From an uncultured Collinsella sp. (GTDB lineage Bacteria; Actinomycetota; Coriobacteriia; Coriobacteriales; Coriobacteriaceae), in the NCBI GenBank assembly GCA_902489295.1, contig CABTZM010000130.1, positions 1 through 6,087 of the forward strand: DNA of 6,087 bases. Direction: 5' to 3'. How positions within the stretch are numbered: position 1 is the stretch's first letter; each line of letters opens with the position of its first letter. Position numbers and translations under genes: made by a program. Below the pieces are notes generated by a model, which did not search any database, was not told the origin of the DNA, and saw only the letters and a list, made by a program, of their open reading frames with translations. Shown here in pieces: positions 1-5,297 of this stretch.

Positions 1-31
1 CTAGTCGTTTAAGAACGTCCCCAACGACTAG
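1..31 (+). repeat. 31-base hairpin repeat, 9-13-9 architecture (copy A)
   Basis: Bases 1-9 (CTAGTCGTT) and 23-31 (AACGACTAG) are perfect inverted repeats around a 13-base loop, TAAGAACGTCCCC (10-22). The same layout recurs at 3690-3720 with a different but still self-complementary arm. Bases 2-22 recur exactly, in inverted orientation, at 3520-3540, just past the ABC operon. There is no T-run after the stem, so it is not a normal intrinsic terminator. It resembles REP-type palindromes mobilised by Y1 (RAYT) transposases, but that link is inference. The element starts at the window edge and may extend further left. Confidence 0.8.
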
Positions 32-57
32 TCTTGAAACAAGTCCCCACTCTCGCC
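27..57 (+). repeat. Degenerate GTCCCC repeat unit
   Basis: Immediately after copy A there is a second GTCCCC core (43-48) preceded by GAAACAA, in register for a 13-base loop at 36-48. The flanking 9-base arms (27-35 and 49-57) do not pair. I read it as a decayed or partial unit sharing bases with copy A. A short CTTG/CAAG hairpin (33-36 with 40-43) is the only local structure. Confidence 0.4.
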
Positions 58-66
58 CAAGAATAG

Positions 67-95
67 TTCACCTAGGTTTACTATAATCCTATAAA
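67..95 (+). promoter_or_regulatory. Putative promoter of the ABC transporter operon
   Basis: A -35-like TTCACC (67-72) is separated by 17 bases from a -10-like TATAAA (90-95). A perfect TATAAT also lies at 82-87, but it lacks a recognisable -35 at the usual distance. The AT-rich stretch 77-96 stands out in this GC-rich sequence and lies just upstream of the first gene. Transcription from about base 102 would leave a leader of roughly 24 bases before ATG 126. The -35 overlaps CACCTAGGT (69-77), a 9-mer that recurs upstream of the next transcription unit. Confidence 0.5.
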
Positions 96-125
96 AGTGG
101 CAGCAGGCTAACAATGGGGGCTACC

Positions 126-839
126 ATGGCAACGCAGAAAGCCTACGTCCAGGTTAAGGACCTCAAAAAGCACTACGGCGATGGAGATGCGCGCCTGACG
201 GTGCTCGACGGCATCGATGCGTCCATCAATCGCGGCGAAATCTGCGTCATGCTGGGACCCTCGGGCTCGGGCAAATCGACGTTTCTCAATCTCATCGGCG
301 GCCTGGAGGATGCCGACGGCGGTTCCATCATGGTGGACGGCTGCGACCTCACGGTGCTCAAGCCCGCCGATTTGGGCGAGTACCGACGCCGCGAGCTTGG
401 CTTTGTCTTCCAGTTCTACAACCTGGTGCCCGATCTCACCATCAAGGAGAACATCGAGGTCACGGCGCACCTGTCAAAAAATCCGCTCGATGTCGACGAC
501 CTGCTGCGCTCGCTGGGCTTGTACGAGCACCGCAACAAGTTCCCGCGCCAGGTCTCGGGCGGCCAGCAGCAGCGCTGCGCCATCGGCCGTGCGCTCGTCA
601 AAAACCCGGGTCTGCTGCTGTGCGACGAGCCCACGGGTGCCCTCGACTATAAGACGTCCAAGGAAATCCTGCAGCTCATGGAGGATGTCAATCACGAGTA
701 CGGCTGCACCATCATCATCGTCACCCACAACACCGCCATCGCGCGCATGGCAAATCGCGTGCTGCGCCTGCGCGACGGCCACATTGTCGAGGACAAGCTC
801 AACGAGTCGCCCGTCGCTGCCGCTGAGCTCGATTGGTAG
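126..839 (+). CDS. ABC transporter ATP-binding protein, MacB/LolD-like
   Basis: This is the cytoplasmic ATPase subunit that powers the FtsX-type permease encoded directly downstream. From ATG 126 (237 aa) all nucleotide-binding motifs are intact: Walker A GPSGSGKS (44-51), Q-loop Gln96, signature VSGGQ (143-147), Walker B LLLCDE (163-168) with catalytic Glu168, D-loop GALD (171-174) and switch His201. The length and the GEICVMLGPSGSGKSTFLN block fit the MacB/LolD/FtsE family, which pairs with FtsX-domain permeases rather than importers. An in-frame ATG at 114 would add four residues. I prefer 126 because GGGGG (116-120) sits 5 bases upstream as a Shine-Dalgarno, while a site for ATG 114 would lie almost at the predicted mRNA 5' end. 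The stop is followed after 8 bases by the permease start, so the two are surely co-transcribed. The substrate is unknown. Confidence 0.95.
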   Translation: MATQKAYVQVKDLKKHYGDGDARLTVLDGIDASINRGEICVMLGPSGSGKSTFLNLIGGLEDADGGSIMVDGCDLTVLKPADLGEYRRRELGFVFQFYNLVPDLTIKENIEVTAHLSKNPLDVDDLLRSLGLYEHRNKFPRQVSGGQQQRCAIGRALVKNPGLLLCDEPTGALDYKTSKEILQLMEDVNHEYGCTIIIVTHNTAIARMANRVLRLRDGHIVEDKLNESPVAAAELDW

Positions 840-847
840 GCGACGCC

Positions 848-3514
848 ATGACACCTCTCGCAAAACGACTTCCGCGCGAGCTGCGCCGCAATATCGGCAA
901 GTACCTGGGCATCTTTTTGCTTATGTGCGGAAGCATCGCCCTTACCTCGGGCTTTTTGCTCGCGGCGCATTCCATCGGCTGCCTTATCGACGACATGCGC
1001 GATGCGTACACGATCGAGGACGGCCGCGTGACCACCTCCTTCGAGGCCACCGAAGACCAGCTCAAGGCTGCCGAAGACGCGGCGGAGAACGTCGGCGGTG
1101 TTACGCTCTACAAGAACTTCTCTATCGACGCCATCATCAAAAAGGCGTCTGGCGACGACGGCACCAAGCGCACCCTGCGCACCTATGCGCATCGCACCAA
1201 GGTCGACATTGCGTCCTATTGCGAAGGCAAGCAGCCTAAGGCGGACGACGAGGTGGCCATCGACCGCGTCTTTGCCACCCACAACGACCTTGCCATCGGC
1301 GATAAGGTCGAGCTTGAGGGGCGCACCTACACCATCTGCGGCATCATGACGCAACCCGATAGCCAGGCGTTGTTTCTCAACAATTCTGACTTTACGGTGA
1401 ACACCATCACGTATGGCGTCGCCGAGGTCACCGACGCCGGTTTTGCCGCGCTCGAGGATGCCGGCGGCGCGCCCGCCTACACGTACTCCTTTAGCTTTAA
1501 CGACCGCTACCTCTCCACCGCGGACCGCATCGATGCCGAGCAGGATATGGCCGAGGCACTGGCAGACACCGATGCACGCGTTGACGATCTTATCGATGCC
1601 GATTCCAACCAGGGCATTGGCTATGCGCGCGATGACGTGGACGGCGACTCCATGATGTGGACGACGCTGCTCAACATCATCATCGTGATCATGGCGTTCG
1701 TCTTTGTGGTCCTTACCGACGCTACCATCGATGAGGAGAGCGCCATCATCGGCACGCTGCTCGCCAGCGGCTATCGCCGTCGCGAGATCGTACTGCACTA
1801 CCTCGCGCTTCCCGCTGCCGTGGGTGTGCTCGCGGCACTTTTGGGCACCGCGCTCGGCGTTGCGTTCTTTACCGAGCCCATGCGCAGCCTCTATTACGGC
1901 TCGTACAGCCTGCCGCCCTTCCAGGTGTACTGGAGCTGGGAGATCTTTGTGAAGTGCGCTGTGGTTCCCGCCGCCGCACTCATTCTCATCACGCTGGTGG
2001 GTCTGCTTCGCAAAATGGGTAAAACGCCGTTGCAGTTTCTTCGCCACGAGGCGAGCGGCAAGTCGGGCACTAAGCGCGGTCTGCAGCTGCCGGAGCGCAT
2101 GGGTTTTGTTTCCCGCTTCCGCCTGCGTATCTTCCTGCGCAACCTGGGCAACTTTGCCACGCTCTTCGTGGGCATCGCGTTTGGGTCGCTGCTGATGCTC
2201 TTTGGCCTGGCGATTCTGCCCACGATGACGCACTATGCGGACAACCTGGAGACGGGCTTGGTCGCCAAGCATCAGTACACGCTCAAGGCTCCGCTCGAGC
2301 TCAAGGGCACCGCCGAGGAGCGCGAGCAGTGGTCGGCACTCGAGCGCTTGCAGTCGGTTGACGGCGCGCTGCTTTCCGCCGCTCAAGATGCCGATGACGA
2401 GCTTGACGACGCGGCCGATGCAGCGCAGACGGCAGCCGATGCCGCGACCGCATCTCTGTCTGCCGAGAGCCTGACTGCAGTGCAGGACGCGCTCGCCAGG
2501 GTTCAGGACAAGAAGGATGCGCTTTATGCGCGCCTCGATGACCTTGCCGATGCCCTTGGCTGCAACCGCGACGAGGCTATCGACCTGATCGATAAGGCCT
2601 CTAAGATCGACACCGACAACGACGACATTCACCCGGTCAACACGACCGACAACGGTGCGGGCACAATCGCGCAGGCCGAGAAATATGCCGTTTACCAGCT
2701 GCAATACGACCGCGGCGATGGTAATGGCGAGGAGACGATTTCCGTCTACGGCATCTCGCCCAACTCGCGCTACTGGAAGAACCTCGATGTCGGCGATGGG
2801 CGCGTCGTCTTTGGCGGCGGTCTGCTCGATAAGTTTGGCTGGAGCGAGGGCCAGAAGGTCGAGCTTCGCGACAAGTACGAGGCTCGGGATTATTCCCTTG
2901 AGTACGCGGGTAAGGACTGCATCTGGGGTTCAAAGTCGGACATGAATATCTATATGAGCATTGATGACTTTAACGAGCTGTTCGACAACGACGCCGCCTA
3001 CTTTAACGGCTATGTGAGCGACGAGAAGCTCGACCTCGATGCTCGTTACTTTGCCGGCGACACCACGCCCGACGACATGCGCGCCGTGGGTGATCAGTTC
3101 ATCGGCATGATGAGCAAAACGATCGGCATGATGGTCGGGCTCGCGGTGTTTATCTTCCTGCTGTTTATGTACCTGCTGACCAAGGCCGTTATCGACCATA
3201 GCGCCCGTTCGATCAGCTACATGAAAGTCTTTGGCTATCGCGATAGCGAGATCTCGCATCTGTACATCCGCTCGATCACGCTGTGCGTGGCGGCGTCGCT
3301 CGTGCTGAGCCTGCCATTGATCATCGGCTCGCTCACGGCCATCTTCCGCTCCATGCTGCTTGCCTATAGCGGCAATATCGAGATCTACGTGCCCGCTTGG
3401 TCTATGGCGGTATGCGTGGGCATTGGCTTTGCGACCTACCTGATCGTGGCGCTGCTGCACATGCGCTCCATCAAGCGCGTGAGCCTGGCCGAAGCTCTCA
3501 AAGTCCAAGAGTAG
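848..3514 (+). CDS. FtsX-like ABC transporter permease, two FtsX modules
   Basis: This is the membrane subunit of the transporter, 888 aa from ATG 848. A TTG at 833 in the same frame would overlap the ATPase stop and has no better ribosome site, so ATG 848 after GGTAGG (835-840) is preferred. Eight hydrophobic segments are visible at about 18-41, 273-290, 320-341, 367-387, 436-457, 759-777, 810-832 and 851-870. They form two repeats of one helix, a large outside domain and a three-helix FtsX module. The first outside domain spans about 42-270 and the second about 458-755. The second starts with an Ala/Asp/Glu-rich, probably coiled-coil stretch (about 510-590), followed by a mixed domain. Cytoplasmic loops carry GTLLASGYRRREI and SYMKVFGYRDSEI, the likely coupling helices that contact the ATPase. 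The C-terminus RSIKRVSLAEALKVQE is typical of FtsX permeases. Such systems export peptides or lipids, or transmit force across the membrane; which applies here cannot be told. The TAG stop lies inside a hairpin repeat. Confidence 0.93.
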   Translation: MTPLAKRLPRELRRNIGKYLGIFLLMCGSIALTSGFLLAAHSIGCLIDDMRDAYTIEDGRVTTSFEATEDQLKAAEDAAENVGGVTLYKNFSIDAIIKKASGDDGTKRTLRTYAHRTKVDIASYCEGKQPKADDEVAIDRVFATHNDLAIGDKVELEGRTYTICGIMTQPDSQALFLNNSDFTVNTITYGVAEVTDAGFAALEDAGGAPAYTYSFSFNDRYLSTADRIDAEQDMAEALADTDARVDDLIDADSNQGIGYARDDVDGDSMMWTTLLNIIIVIMAFVFVVLTDATIDEESAIIGTLLASGYRRREIVLHYLALPAAVGVLAALLGTALGVAFFTEPMRSLYYGSYSLPPFQVYWSWEIFVKCAVVPAAALILITLVGLLRKMGKTPLQFLRHEASGKSGTKRGLQLPERMGFVSRFRLRIFLRNLGNFATLFVGIAFGSLLMLFGLAILPTMTHYADNLETGLVAKHQYTLKAPLELKGTAEEREQWSALERLQSVDGALLSAAQDADDELDDAADAAQTAADAATASLSAESLTAVQDALARVQDKKDALYARLDDLADALGCNRDEAIDLIDKASKIDTDNDDIHPVNTTDNGAGTIAQAEKYAVYQLQYDRGDGNGEETISVYGISPNSRYWKNLDVGDGRVVFGGGLLDKFGWSEGQKVELRDKYEARDYSLEYAGKDCIWGSKSDMNIYMSIDDFNELFDNDAAYFNGYVSDEKLDLDARYFAGDTTPDDMRAVGDQFIGMMSKTIGMMVGLAVFIFLLFMYLLTKAVIDHSARSISYMKVFGYRDSEISHLYIRSITLCVAASLVLSLPLIIGSLTAIFRSMLLAYSGNIEIYVPAWSMAVCVGIGFATYLIVALLHMRSIKRVSLAEALKVQE

Positions 3515-3541
3515 TCATCGGGGACGTTCTTAAACGACTAA
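3511..3541 (-). repeat. Hairpin repeat (copy B), inverted relative to copy A, over the permease stop
   Basis: The 13-base loop GGGGACGTTCTTA (3520-3532) is the exact reverse complement of copy A's loop. Bases 3520-3540 are a perfect 21-base inverted copy of bases 2-22. The arms (3511-3519 and 3533-3541) pair at 6 of 9 positions, including the run TAGTC (3512-3516) with GACTA (3536-3540). The stop codon TAG (3512-3514) of the permease forms part of this arm. Confidence 0.7.
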
Positions 3542-3546
3542 CCATT

Positions 3547-3603
3547 GGGGACAGTCTTTGTCGGATCGTCGGCTCGCCGGTCGGGCTGGCAAGGACTGTC
3601 CCC
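3547..3603. repeat. Head-to-head pair of repeat cores forming a long inverted repeat
   Basis: Bases 3547-3560 (GGGGACAGTCTTTG) and 3590-3603 (CAAGGACTGTCCCC) are complementary at 13 of 14 positions. They enclose a GC-rich 29-base centre (3561-3589). Here two units of the family face each other, so the cores themselves become the stem, whereas in the single units the core is the loop. Confidence 0.7.
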
Positions 3604-3608
3604 AACTG

Positions 3609-3639
3609 CCGGCAGAAAGGGAACGTCCCCAACTGCCGG
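3609..3639 (+). repeat. Hairpin repeat, 9-13-9 architecture (copy C)
   Basis: Arms CCGGCAGAA (3609-3617) and AACTGCCGG (3631-3639) pair at the outer 7 of 9 positions around the 13-base loop AGGGAACGTCCCC (3618-3630). The arm sequence is unrelated to copy A, yet the 31-base layout is the same. The 15-mer GTCCCCAACTGCCGG occurs at 3598-3612 and again at 3625-3639, a direct repeat with a 27-base period. Confidence 0.65.
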
Positions 3640-3670
3640 GTGGCGGGTGGCGAAAGAGCGTCCCTAGCGG

Positions 3671-3710
3671 TACTCATTTAAGTCTGTCCCTACTCATTCA
3701 AGTCTGTCCC
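3671..3710 (+). repeat. Tandem 20-base direct repeat
   Basis: TACTCATTTAAGTCTGTCCC (3671-3690) is followed at once by TACTCATTCAAGTCTGTCCC (3691-3710), with 19 of 20 bases identical. Each copy is the left arm plus most of the loop of the hairpin family. The first copy lacks its right arm, which suggests duplication of the left part of the unit, or slippage. Confidence 0.85.
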
Positions 3711-3720
3711 CAATGAGTAG
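3690..3720 (+). repeat. Hairpin repeat, 9-13-9 architecture (copy D)
   Basis: CTACTCATT (3690-3698) and AATGAGTAG (3712-3720) are perfect 9-base inverted repeats around CAAGTCTGTCCCC (3699-3711). Compared with copy A, arm positions 4 and 7 differ (G to C and G to A), and the partner arm carries the matching changes. Pairing is therefore preserved by compensatory substitution. Confidence 0.8.
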
Positions 3721-3722
3721 TT

Positions 3723-3753
3723 TCAGTCATTTAAGTACGTCCCCAATGAGCAC
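3723..3753 (+). repeat. Partly decayed hairpin repeat (copy E)
   Basis: The loop TAAGTACGTCCCC (3732-3744) differs from copy A's loop at two positions. Only the inner five arm pairs remain (TCATT 3727-3731 with AATGA 3745-3749). The right arm (3745-3752) still matches copy D at seven of eight positions, so the left arm seems to have drifted. Confidence 0.6.
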
Positions 3754-3760
3754 CTAGGTG
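3751..3760. promoter_or_regulatory. Palindrome CACCTAGGTG, possible operator
   Basis: A perfect 10-base palindrome lies 90 bases upstream of the DUF362 start and just ahead of its likely promoter. Nine of its bases (CACCTAGGT) recur at 69-77 in front of the ABC operon. It could be a regulator binding site, or a tail of the repeat family. The sequence alone does not decide between these. Confidence 0.3.
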
Positions 3761-3766
3761 TTGCGC

Positions 3767-3797
3767 TTGACTTCGACCCCACTCCAATGGGTACCAT
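3767..3797 (+). promoter_or_regulatory. Putative promoter of the DUF362 gene
   Basis: TTGACT (3767-3772) matches the -35 consensus at five of six positions. The best -10 candidate is TACCAT (3792-3797), four of six, at a long spacing of 19 bases. It is placed between the repeat cluster and the gene, 44 bases before the start codon. The -10 is weak, so only the -35 is reasonably convincing. Confidence 0.4.
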
Positions 3798-3826
3798 CCC
3801 CTTATGTCTGTAACGCCATATAGACC

Positions 3827-3832
3827 GAGGGG
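3827..3832 (+). promoter_or_regulatory. Ribosome binding site of the DUF362 gene
   Basis: GAGGGG lies 8 bases before ATG 3841 and is the clearest Shine-Dalgarno match in the window. It fixes the start of the downstream gene. Confidence 0.7.
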
Positions 3833-3840
3833 ATAGATCT

Positions 3841-5046
3841 ATGACCGCAACTGCACCCGCCGCACCCGCCAAGGTGTACTTTACGAACCTGCGCACGCAT
3901 GCTCGCGAGAGCCAGCTCGACAAGCTCAAGCGCCTCATCCGCCGCGCCGGCATTGAGCAGATCGACTTTGAGAACAAGTTCGTCGCCATCAAGATCCACT
4001 TTGGCGAGCTGGGCAACCTGAGTTTTTTGCGTCCCAATTACGCCCGCGCCGTCGCGGACGTCGTCAAGGAGCTGGGCGGCAAGCCCTTTCTCACCGACTG
4101 CAACACGCTCTACGTCGGCAGCCGTAAAAACGCGCTCGAGCACATCGACACCGCCTACCAGAACGGCTTCACCCCGTACGCCACGGGCTGTCAGATCATC
4201 ATCGCCGACGGCCTCAAGGGAACCGACGAGGCGCTTGTTCCGGTCGAGGGCGGCGAGTACGTGCGCGAGGCCAAGATCGGCCAGGCACTCATGGATGCTG
4301 ACATTGTGATCAGCCTCACCCACTTTAAGGGCCATGAGCAGGCCGGTTTTGGCGGCGCTATGAAGAACCTGGGTATGGGTGGTGGCAGTCGCGCCGGCAA
4401 GATGGAGCAGCACGCCGCCGGCAAGCCGAGCGTCGATACCACCAACTGCGTAGGTTGCCATGCCTGCGAGAAGATCTGCGCGCACAACGCCATCTCGTTT
4501 GACGGTACGCGTGAGCGCGAGCTTGCCAACGGCAGCACCCGCACGGTTCACGTTGCCGCTATCGACCACAACCGCTGCGTGGGCTGTGGACGCTGCATTG
4601 CGGCGTGCAACCAGGACTGCATCAAGCCCGACTATGACGCCGCGGCCGACGTACTCAACTGCAAGATTGCCGAGTACACGAAGGCCATCGTCGACGGTCG
4701 TCCGAGCTTCCATATTTCGCTCGCCATGGATATCAGCCCCAACTGCGATTGCCACCCCGAAAACGACACGCCCATTGTCAACGATATCGGTATGTTCGCG
4801 AGCTTCGACCCGGTCGCCATCGACCAGGCCTGTGCCGACGCCGTGCTGGCATCTGAGCCGCTGCCCAACACCGAGCTCACCGACAGCGCCGCTAAGATGG
4901 AACATAACCACGAGCATCTGGAGGGCGAGCAGGCACGCGACCCCTTCTGCATCACGCACCCCGACACCGACTGGCGCGCGTGCATCGCGCACGCCGAGAA
5001 GATCGGCCTTGGAACGAGCGAGTACGAGCTCATCGAGGTCAAGTAG
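3841..5046 (+). CDS. DUF362 domain iron-sulfur protein with two four-cysteine motifs
   Basis: A 401-aa protein of the DUF362 family (uncharacterised Fe-S centre proteins). The N-terminal DUF362 part is recognisable from KIHFGELGN (51-59), FLTDCNTLY (83-91), DIVISLTHFKGH (154-165) and GFGGAMKNLGMG (169-180). A ferredoxin insert follows: C203-x2-C206-x2-C209-x3-C213 and C246-x2-C249-x2-C252-x3-C256, enough to ligate two [4Fe-4S] clusters. Neither fourth cysteine is followed by the usual proline, and an extra Cys260 lies close by. The family block returns at NCDCHPENDTPIVNDIG (301-317) and FDPVAIDQA (322-330), and the C-terminus has THPDTDW (372-378) and HAEKIGLG (384-391). There is no signal peptide or membrane segment, so it is cytoplasmic. 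It is probably an electron-transfer or redox protein of anaerobic metabolism; its partner and reaction are unknown. It has its own promoter region and a terminator behind it, so it is likely transcribed alone. Confidence 0.93.
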   Translation: MTATAPAAPAKVYFTNLRTHARESQLDKLKRLIRRAGIEQIDFENKFVAIKIHFGELGNLSFLRPNYARAVADVVKELGGKPFLTDCNTLYVGSRKNALEHIDTAYQNGFTPYATGCQIIIADGLKGTDEALVPVEGGEYVREAKIGQALMDADIVISLTHFKGHEQAGFGGAMKNLGMGGGSRAGKMEQHAAGKPSVDTTNCVGCHACEKICAHNAISFDGTRERELANGSTRTVHVAAIDHNRCVGCGRCIAACNQDCIKPDYDAAADVLNCKIAEYTKAIVDGRPSFHISLAMDISPNCDCHPENDTPIVNDIGMFASFDPVAIDQACADAVLASEPLPNTELTDSAAKMEHNHEHLEGEQARDPFCITHPDTDWRACIAHAEKIGLGTSEYELIEVK

Positions 5047-5090
5047 CGTCAAACTATTGGACAAATCAAACGATTTTGTAGCGTAACGTA

Positions 5091-5132
5091 AATAAAAACC
5101 GCCTGCGAGCACAGCGCTCGCAGGCGGCTTTT
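5091..5132. terminator. Bidirectional intrinsic terminator
   Basis: CCGCCTGCGAGC (5099-5110) and GCTCGCAGGCGG (5116-5127) form a perfect 12-base-pair GC-rich stem with a 5-base loop (ACAGC). On the + strand it is followed by CTTTT, ending the DUF362 transcript about 50 bases after its stop. On the - strand it is followed by TTTTTATTT (complement of 5090-5098), which would end transcripts of the convergent hydrolase gene. The minus-direction T-run is the better one. Confidence 0.9.
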
Positions 5133-5260
5133 CGGAAGTGCGGGGAAAAATCGAATACCGTCGACCACAGACCGTTTTTTGGCAACAAAACCCCTGATAA
5201 ATTGTTGATAAAACTGCGGTCTGGTTGGGCTCCCTGAGATTTTCCCCGCACTTCCGAAAA
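5129..5260. repeat. MITE-like 132-base element with 21-base terminal inverted repeats
   Basis: Bases 5129-5149 and 5240-5260 are perfect inverted repeats of 21 bases (TTTTCGGAAGTG... against ...CACTTCCGAAAA). Further nested inverted repeats continue inward: CAGACCG (5168-5174) with CGGTCTG (5217-5223), TTTT (5175-5178) with AAAA (5210-5213), and CAACAA (5183-5188) with TTGTTG (5202-5207). The whole element can thus fold into one long interrupted hairpin with a 13-base apical loop. The inner part (5174-5213) is notably AT-rich. It encodes no protein of note. It may be a non-autonomous mobile element or a structured RNA. No flanking target duplication is evident; its first four T bases are also the terminator's T-run. 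Confidence 0.75.
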
Positions 5261-5297
5261 TAGGGGGTTAGATAAAGCTGCAGACGTCGCTTTTTGC

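Larger units (their letters stand above)
3511..3753. repeat. Cluster of GTCCCC hairpin repeats between the operon and the DUF362 gene
   Basis: This stretch makes up most of the 326-base gap from 3515 to 3840 and holds no credible gene. Cores GTCCCC or GGGGAC occur at 3520 (-), 3547 (-), 3598 (+), 3625 (+), 3706 (+) and 3739 (+), with degenerate GTCCCT cores at 3660 and 3686. Spacings between cores are irregular (20 to 51 bases), and neighbouring units share arm bases. Conserved positions are the 13-base loop ending in GTCCCC and a following arm that usually begins AA. Individual well-formed units are listed separately. No clear intrinsic terminator for the ABC operon is visible here. Confidence 0.75.

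Noticed and set aside
217..1239. Plus-strand alternative frame of 340 codons across the ATPase and permease start
   Set aside because: The translation is Arg/Ser/Ala rich and low in complexity, as expected from a shifted frame of GC-rich genes; the overlapping frames have intact ABC motifs.
692..2704. Very long minus-strand open frame (670 codons) opposite the ABC genes
   Set aside because: It lies antisense to two strongly supported genes in GC-rich DNA where stop codons are scarce on the opposite strand. Its translation is compositionally odd (His, Arg and Val rich), has no recognisable domain and crosses gene boundaries.
3511..3541. Intrinsic terminator of the ABC operon
   Set aside because: The stem is short and mismatched, the loop is G-rich and no T-run follows. 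Termination, if any, must use another mechanism or lie in the cluster without a recognisable signal.
1..3603. Composite transposon carrying the ABC operon
   Set aside because: There is no transposase or integrase in the window and no target duplication visible. Repeats alone, with many extra copies nearby, do not establish a transposon, so only the bracketing itself is reported.
3397..3681. Plus-strand frame of 94 codons running from the permease end into the repeats
   Set aside because: Its first 40 per cent overlaps the permease in another frame and the rest is translated repeat sequence; there is no ribosome site or homologous motif.
3671..3750. Possible small CRISPR array
   Set aside because: The repeats abut directly or overlap, with no spacers of uniform length; the units are hairpins with variable arms, and no cas gene is present.
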